DNA of 64,000 nucleotides from Papiliotrema nemorosa (Eukaryota > Basidiomycota > Tremellomycetes > Tremellales > Rhynchogastremaceae): the NCBI GenBank assembly GCA_032158125.1, contig JASKOT010000040.1:99914-163913 (forward strand), read 5' to 3'. Under the pieces are notes generated by a model that saw nothing but the letters and a program-made list of their open reading frames with translations, ran no database searches and was not told the DNA's origin. A program made the translations under genes and the position numbers. Shown here piece by piece: positions 57,515-64,000 of the stretch (positions within the stretch are counted from its first letter, which is position 1; the number at the start of each line of letters is the position of its first letter).

Positions 57515-59015
57515 ATGACACTCAAGGCTGAAGCCGACTATGCGCCTCTGCTCGAGTTCGCATACGGTCTTGCTGAACAGGTTGGTCCCGGACATACGGC
57601 GATCCATCCTACCTTTGCAATGATGTGTATACTCTGACTGACTTGACAGGCCACAGCCCTGATACTGCAACGATCCGCCGAAAGATGGACAAAGTCTGCC
57701 AATGCCGAGTCTAAGAAGAACACCATCGACGTGAGCTTTCTCGCAAAGTACACAATGAGGGCTTTTCGGGCTGACGTTTCAGTTGGTCACAGAGACGGAT
57801 CAGGAGGTCGAGGAGCTCATAAAGGCGGCTATCAAGAAACGGTACCCTTCTCACAAGTTGTACGGGGGAATTACTCATTGGTCTGGTCGCTTTGTTGATG
57901 GAAAGTATCGGCGAGGAGACGTACGAAGTCGAAGGAACGTGTGTCTTGACCGACGAGTACACCTGGATAGTCGATCCGATAGACGTGGGTCCGCCATTCG
58001 GGCAGGGTGATGCAGGCTGACCTATCAGGGCACAATGAAGTGGGTCAATAGCAAACCATGCCAGTCAAACTGACCATGTGGCTAGCTTTATCCATGGAAA
58101 GTCAGTCTTGGATCATCCGCATCAGGTGGTCGTTAACCGTCAGCCCACTTGTCGGCTGCTCGATCGGTTTGCTACATCACTCAATACCCGTCGTAGGAGT
58201 GATCGCACAACCTTTCTTCAATCGTATAGTGCGTCACTTTCTCTCTCGCTCGTCCTGATCGGCGCTCAATGGCAGTTTTCAGCAAGACTAGGTGGAGGGG
58301 CGTTTCTCAACCGAACAATCCCGCTCCCCCTTACGGGCGGTATCCCTCAACCATTATCGAATTTGTCAGATTGTATCCTCTCTGCTGAATGTGAGACATT
58401 TCATCATCTGTTCAGTGTATTGACAAGCAGGGGGGTCGGACCGCTCGGCAAAGGTATTGAAAGCTCGTTCCGATTCATTCCTGGCTCTCGCTGGTGATCC
58501 CTCGAAAGGGCTCGCTCATGGTAAGATGGTCCATGCCCTTCGAAGTGAGCAATTTTATCTCCCCGATTCACCTTTTCCACTAATATAAGCTACCGGGTCG
58601 AGCACATGCTCCATCGTTGCGGTAGCTGCGGGAGAGATGGACATATACTGGGATGCAGGATGTTACGCTTGGGATGTAGCGGTACGTCTTCCCACTCGTG
58701 CCCCTACTCTGACCGAGTCGCGGCTGACGCAGCAGGCCGGGGCGGTGATTGTCAGTGAGGCGGGGGGTTTCTTCTCTGGTGGGAAGGATGGGTTTGAGAC
58801 AAACATACTGCCTGGAGAGGCGGTAATGAGTCGACGATACGTATTCGTACGACCTGTCAGACCGACAGAGGTGAGTCTCACACACCATACACTCTTCGCC
58901 CAGTCTTTGGATCAGACTGACTTGAGTACAGTCTGAGAATACCGTGGCCATACAGCGACGGCTGGTGACTGAGCTGTACGAGACCGTGACCGAGTGGACC
59001 AATAGCGACATGTAA
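57515..59015 (+). CDS. inositol monophosphatase family protein
   Basis: Twelve exons: 57515-57580, 57650-57730, 57783-57856, 57906-57984, 58029-58039, 58086-58100, 58144-58228, 58276-58390, 58431-58544, 58590-58681, 58736-58870 and 58932-59015, giving 316 residues. Metal-binding motifs are I-G-E-E-T at 75-79, W-I-V-D-P-I-D-G-T-M-N-F at 94-105 and W-D-A-G-C-Y-A-W-D near 230, with G-V-I-A-Q-P-F and G-G-G-A-F-L-N. These are Mg2+-dependent, Li+-sensitive enzymes that release inositol from inositol phosphates. The QutG-type fungal homologues are similar, so quinate-pathway or other sugar phosphates are possible. Exons 5 and 6 are only 11 and 15 bases and encode the catalytic D-G-T-x-N-F loop and what follows it. 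Confidence 0.9.
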
Positions 59016-59550
59016 ATGGCCAATGGTCTTGCACGTCTGGCTCCATACCTTAGACATTATAGAGTGGATTAGAAGGCTTTCCAATAGTTGATTCAGAAAT
59101 TTGCTGTTGCCACATGCAACGAAAATAGATCAACAAGGAGCTGTTTTGCATATCATTCTTGTATCCCAGTGCAGCTCAAACCAATCGTAAAACTTCGTGA
59201 TACACGATAAAAAGCTACTGTGTATATATACGGAAAGCTAAGAAACCTTTGATGATGGAGCAAGGAAAGAGGGCGAGAAGGACAATCGTATGAAAGCATG
59301 TACGGGAAAAATGCGAGACAGCAGTGTAAACAAGAACAAAAGTCGTTATGCAATGATGACAACGCTGATCATAAAGGAATCCTCGTCAAGAGAAACAGGA
59401 GGTGGGATTGATGCGGAGCTAGAGGCGATGAGAGATTTTCCGATGCGTGTTGAGAAAGACGTCGCGTTTGAGCAATTGGTATACGTGATATGAATCCGTC
59501 ATACAGAATTTTTGGTCGCTTCGAGTCGAGTGAGACGCATTGTTGAGCGA
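59016..59550. other. 3' spacer
   Basis: Two genes converge here. A/T-rich with TATATATAC at about 59222-59230. No coding signal. Confidence 0.5.
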
Positions 59551-62005
59551 TCATTGCCATCCCGGCGCAGTCGCTGTAGCGGGTTGAGCTATGACCTGAG
59601 CTTGATTGTAGCCGTGTGGGTGACCGGTCGAATGGGTGACGTATTGTTGACCCGCATAATGCTTGTTGGGCATGGTAGAGTACCCACCAGCCGATCGACC
59701 TGGTCCAGAGCCAGGTGCGATCCGACCGCCAAATTCGTCTATACCTTCCGCCGCGGAATAATCATTGTTTGGAAACACGCCGTTGGTAACTCCATGCGCA
59801 GGTGTAATTGGAGTCAAGGGTGGGACACCCATCATGAGCGCTTCCCCGTTGTCGGAAATGGTCGGGGAGATTGTCATTCCACTCAAAGATGATGTAAACG
59901 GAGCCAAAGACGCTTCCGAAGGTTGTCGAGAATGGGTGCCAGATGTCGATGCCGAGGTAGGTGAGTTGATGGGCGATCCGGCTAATTGCTGATCTTCGCC
60001 AATGATGGGGGTGATACCAAAAGCCGACGCTGCCAGACTTGTCGGTCGGGATCGACGCAGGCTCCCGCCCTGACTTGTGGTGGATCGAATCAAAGGCACG
60101 GGACGTCTAGGCGAAGGCGATGAACCGTGGTATGAATTTTGTCGTTGCAGCGAAAGAGGTGTAGGCCGCACGAATCGGGACGCTTTACCCGAACTGGGGC
60201 TGAGCATGCCGGGTTCGCCCAGGACTTGTGGCGATGACTGGCTTCGTTGCCGAGAAGAAGGTGTGAGATCCATGTGAATCAAATCAGTCTCAGATCGGGT
60301 GAGCGGCATTTGATGCGGAGTGACGACTTGAGGTGTCGGAACCATGATCGAATGTTGACCACCGGGACTGGCCTGATACATGTCTTGACTTGAGGAATCC
60401 GACGAAGACAATGTGACTGCTGATTGAGATCGGGAAAGCATGATCGAAGACCCCATCCGAGACGAGTCTGCGTACGTCGCCATTGGGTAAGGGTAATACG
60501 CGTAAGGTACCCCACCCGACCCTGACACTGGTTTCCCGGCCGCTTTCCTTCGTTCTTTGAACTGAAAACATTAGCCCCCGGCAGACTCAAGCATGAAATC
60601 AACTCACCTTGTCCAACCACTTTGCCGAAGCCTTGAAACGATCCAACGGATACCCGACTTGTTTGGCAAATTCTTTCGCCTTGTCTCGGGCGACACTGTC
60701 TCGGATCTCGACGCCTAGCGATATCTGCTCATCAAACCACGGATCCAGTAATTGTTCGACGGCGGGAAATCTGCCCCCGACGGTTTTGGGGATCTTTGGG
60801 GCTGGCGCGACGGGAACTTCTTGTGGCTGAGTCCATCGATGGGAGGAGAGAATGATTTTGCTGATCGTGCTCCGGTCGACCCTGCCTTGTCAGTCAATGA
60901 AAGAGAATGAGAATTTCTCGACGCACCCGTACTGTTTGGCAATGTCCTCCTGCCGTAAAGAACTGTTTGAACGATGCAACTCGACAATGTTCTTCTTGTC
61001 ATCGTGAGAGAGTTTCACTTTGGGTCTGGCCTGTCGCATGTCAGATGAAGTTGAAGCAGAACGAGCAAGAGAAGCTACCGAGGAAGATACACTAGACGTC
61101 GGGGATCCATGACGGCTCCTAGCTGGGCCAAAATCGTAGGCCTGAGGTGCAACATGTGGTGGAGGAGCTGGGTACCAATGCCCGGGTTGACCGTACATGG
61201 CGCCACCGAAGGTCGCGGGTTGAGGGAATTGGACCATGTGAGGTTGATGGAGATAGGCGGGGGTCATGCCCATAGGAGCTCCGGGATACATGACTGTCCC
61301 ATGTTGCATGGTCATGCCGGGTGGCATGTAGTAGATGGATTGATTTGCGTGTGCGGGATAAGGATGTGATGGTACTTGACCCGGCGCGGGGGCCATGGGC
61401 ATGGTCGGCTGCTGTATCGTCACTGGCTGACCTGCCATGGGTCGAAAGGGGGATAGGAGTGGCTGCTGTTCGTGTTCAGATTTGACGCGTGAGGTTTCGT
61501 GCCCATCGCCTCTTGGAGGTGCGGGAAATGATCTTGGGGGGATAGCTGTTTGATCGCTGATGACTGGCGTCCGATCGTCTTCCATCCGACTCACATCGTC
61601 GTCCGCCTGTACGGTAGGAGACGAGCCGGGAGGAAGATAGTCGTTGAAATCTGGGTAAAACTCGTGTTCTGGCAAGGTCGCTGAGAACGGTATGCTCAAG
61701 CTCGACGAGGCTGAATTTTGGGCAGAATCGTATCCTGTCGTGGCTGGGCTGTCGGTATACGCGTCATGATTGATGTAATGCGATGGGGAAGTGAAATCGG
61801 TCATGGTTGGGTGGTAAGGGATGGAATGAGGGGGAGGATGAAATGGAGGGTGGCTTTGCGATGTCAAATGCTGTTGAGGGTGATGTTGAACATGCTGATG
61901 CTGGTGTTGATGATCGTGGGCCTGGTAAGTAGCATGCCGAGTGGGAGTTATAGATGTAGGCGGGGATGTGTGAACGGGCTGAGGTGTAAACTCAGTCGAG
62001 GCCAT
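59551..62005 (-). CDS. CENP-B/pogo-type HTH DNA-binding protein
   Basis: Exons (minus) 62005-60927, 60881-60608 and 60561-59551 give 787 residues. A His/Gln/Pro-rich N-terminus (about 1-320, D-H-Q-H-Q-H-Q-H) precedes a psq-type helix-turn-helix starting K-L-S-H-D-D-K-K-N-I-V-E-L-H (about 328) with Q-E-D-I-A-K-Q-Y-G-V-D-R-S-T-I-S-K-I-I. A second HTH of the Tc5/CENP-B type follows (L-L-D-P-W-F-D-E-Q; F-A-K-Q-V-G-Y-P, then F-K-A-S-A-K-W-L-D-K-F). There is no DDE transposase domain; the C-terminal 300 residues are Ser/Pro-rich. It looks like a domesticated transposase-derived regulator with the bipartite binding module of CENP-B. Nuclear role inferred, target unknown. Confidence 0.82.
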
Positions 62006-63258
62006 GACGACGAGGAAAAAGGCGAAGCGATCCTCGTGTCTCTGCTGATTTTTTTGCGTCTCTGCCGACCCTACGTCGAGTCAGCTTTGAGACACGGTGA
62101 ACACGGGACCAGAGCGGTATCAGTGTATGTACGAGACAAGGCAGTGATAGGTGACGGGTATGGGAACCCAAGAAACGGAGCTAGGAGAATGAACCTTTTG
62201 CTCACTGAATTGACCGAAACCGCCCGCAGTCGAGAATCCAGTCTCTCTTATCCTCCTATGCTCTCATATGTACGTCGTTGCTGTGTCGTGTCCGTTACTG
62301 CTGATCAGTCTGGATTCGTGCGTGCATTTGACGCATACAAGCGTTGAGAAATGAGTCCGATGCAAGGGAACCACCCTCGAAAGCAAAGAGACAGAGACCC
62401 ACGCGATGATCAAGGGAAGGCGAATGAAAAGGCGAAACCTCCGTGTCGCGATAAATGGGGGTTCCACCAACCAGTGACGAGAGACTTCGTTTTCACAGTC
62501 AATCGTGCACCTCTGCAGTCTCGGAGCTACCAACTAGCGATATGCAATGATTTTTGTTGAATGATGAAAGAGAGCGTTGTGAAAGAATGGATCAGCCAGC
62601 GCCAGAGATAGCCCACAGTCCCCGGCAGTACTCTAGGCTTTTGGCGCCAGGGCAAGATGCGGAATTCTAAAGGAAAAAAAGACAATCTCGCCCGCACTAT
62701 TCTATCTCGCCTGCTCGGTCTGGGCAAGGAGACTGGTCGGCTCCACCCAAGCAGCTTATGGTTGGATGGTCGAATGCGTGAAGTCGTCCTATGCGTTCAA
62801 GGTTGCTGTCAAGATGGATCCTTGAGAGACTTCTCTCGGGGGTACTTGTGCCACTACAACCACCGGCAACCCGCGGCGGCCCTATTGCAGCCTCTTTTAC
62901 GACACTATGAGTACAGCATAGTAGATCTCACGGTCGCCGAGCTTTCCGTTGTATAGAGACTGCCGGGAATCACGTACATATATCTCATCCGCACGGGATG
63001 TTGATGAACTTGTCTCATGCGACGTGCAGGGTACTCTGTTGATCTGTTGGGAAAGAATACACTTCAGGTCCCCGAAGATAATCATCTGCAAGGCACCGTG
63101 CATGCAGAGCCGGGCATGAAGGCCGGCCGCCGTCTCATTGGACGTTTACGGGCTGTATAATTCCTCTGACACTTCGGATTGCAAGTTTGCAGCTCGTTAT
63201 AGCAGAAACTCAAAGATGCTCCATAGCTCAACGTCGTCATGATTTCGTGCAAGCCTCG
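62006..63258. other. upstream region of the HTH regulator, no gene found
   Basis: Scattered short frames on both strands, none with motifs or joinable exons. It probably contains the regulator's leader and promoter. Confidence 0.5.
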
Positions 63259-63588
63259 ATGTCGTCTGCGCCTGTCTCAAGATTTGCTACGTTCCCTGAC
63301 GATATGGCCCAATGGGCAGGTAGCGTCGAGCCTGGAAGCCTTTGGCGGAGGACTCCCCTTTGCGAAGCCTCCGAGGGCTCGAAAAGAGATCGGCGCCTCA
63401 ATCTGAGTCTGCTCGAGGTGAGGCGGTGGCTCGGACCTGATTATTCTTTGGAAATATTGCGGAGCGAACGCCACATTTTTCATCAGCCCGAAGGATATGA
63501 CTGGTTTTCCATCTACACATACATGCCCGGTGCATGCCAGTTCGAGTCTCCGAACCTCAGCATTGACAATCTAGGCTTCAATTCATGA
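63259..63588 (+). CDS. possible short hypothetical protein
   Basis: An uninterrupted frame of 109 codons starts M-S-S-A-P-V-S-R-F and ends L-G-F-N-S. It has several Trp residues and varied composition but no domain or splice signals, and the opposite strand is partly open too. It may be real, a gene fragment, or chance. Confidence 0.25.
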   Translation: MSSAPVSRFATFPDDMAQWAGSVEPGSLWRRTPLCEASEGSKRDRRLNLSLLEVRRWLGPDYSLEILRSERHIFHQPEGYDWFSIYTYMPGACQFESPNLSIDNLGFNS

Positions 63589-63896
63589 GGGTTGCGGGGT
63601 CAGGGCGATGTACTAAACAGTGTTATAGCGTTGGGCGGTACAAATGAAATCTTGGCAGGTGTGGAAAATTCCCAGAGCTCAACGCGAGAGAGAGAAATCA
63701 ATCGCGTCGGGTCGCGTTCGGGACTATACCCGAACACACCGCAATTCTGACAAAAAAAAAGCGCCACCGTTAGTTCGACCCTTTCCTACCAAGATTAACT
63801 TAGGTCTCAATACAGGCAAAACTGAACTCCCCATGCTGCCCCCTCACAGCCAAAGATATTCTCAAGCTCGCCGTCTGCGCATACGGGGAGCTCTGA

Positions 63897-63914
63897 GGGG
63901 GGGGGGGGGGGGGG
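63897..63914 (+). repeat. poly-G run of 18
   Basis: Eighteen consecutive G follow GCTCTGA. It is far longer than other homopolymers in the window, and its true length may be wrong in the assembly. Confidence 0.85.
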
Positions 63915-64000
63915 AACCAACCAATTGGTGTGCTTGTTCGGGGGCGTGAATTTCAATATTTAAAAAAAACATGACCAACGTTATCATATAATGGGGCGTT

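Noticed and set aside
1..64000. tRNA genes, rRNA, CRISPR arrays, intact transposons
   Set aside because: I looked for B-box-like GGTTCRANTCC pairs, repeat arrays, transposase or reverse transcriptase motifs and long terminal repeats and found none. A covariance search would be decisive for tRNAs.

Overview
The window is nuclear DNA of a basidiomycete yeast or fungus, most likely an order Tremellales relative of Cryptococcus, Kwoniella or Tremella. The basis is gene structure: dense genes on both strands, nearly all split by 35-60 base introns with GTRNGT donors and a CTGAC or CTAAC branch site close to the acceptor. The protein content also fits, notably a modular Cys-rich copper metallothionein of the Cryptococcus/Tremella type. 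I reassembled exons by hand from splice signals and reading-frame continuity; for almost every gene the summed exons divide by three and end on a stop. No rRNA, tRNA, CRISPR array or intact transposon was recognised.

Layout. 0-4.6 kb: left-edge gene start, a short Ser/Pro-rich gene, a Tra2-type splicing factor, and BUD23 (18S rRNA methyltransferase). 4.8-8.5 kb: a GCP5/6-like gamma-tubulin complex protein. 8.8-13.4 kb: a HIT-family protein and an SPF45/RBM17 splicing factor. 13.5-18.3 kb: an uncharacterised protein and gamma-tubulin complex component 2 (Spc97). 19.6-25.3 kb: a very large kinesin. 25.7-27.4 kb: a LIM-domain protein. 27.9-29.0 kb: metallothionein. 29.6-30.0 kb: TOM7. 30.2-33.6 kb: a Ras-like GTPase domain fused to a RasGEF. 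34.7-37.9 kb: a small membrane protein and a Cys/His protein. 39.2-40.5 kb: divergent PAM18 and RPL30. 40.6-42.0 kb: an EFM3-type eEF2 lysine methyltransferase. 42.7-46.1 kb: a SWI1-like ARID protein. 46.4-48.0 kb: AHA1. 48.6-50.7 kb: MPC1 and IES6, tail to tail. 51.0-55.3 kb: a polyol dehydrogenase and, divergently, ILV2 (acetolactate synthase). 55.4-59.0 kb: SWT1 PIN endonuclease and, divergently, an inositol monophosphatase. 59.6-62.0 kb: a CENP-B/pogo-type HTH regulator. The last 2 kb is mostly non-coding.

Themes. Three microtubule genes (two gamma-tubulin ring subunits and a kinesin) lie within about 20 kb. Mitochondrial import and transport genes (TOM7, PAM18, MPC1) and chromatin remodelling subunits (SWI1, IES6) recur. 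The most unusual items are the one-module-per-exon metallothionein, the GTPase-RasGEF fusion with an altered P-loop, an AHA1 with a predicted tail anchor, three GC-AG introns, several micro-exons, and a repeated pattern in which an AG too close to the branch site is skipped.
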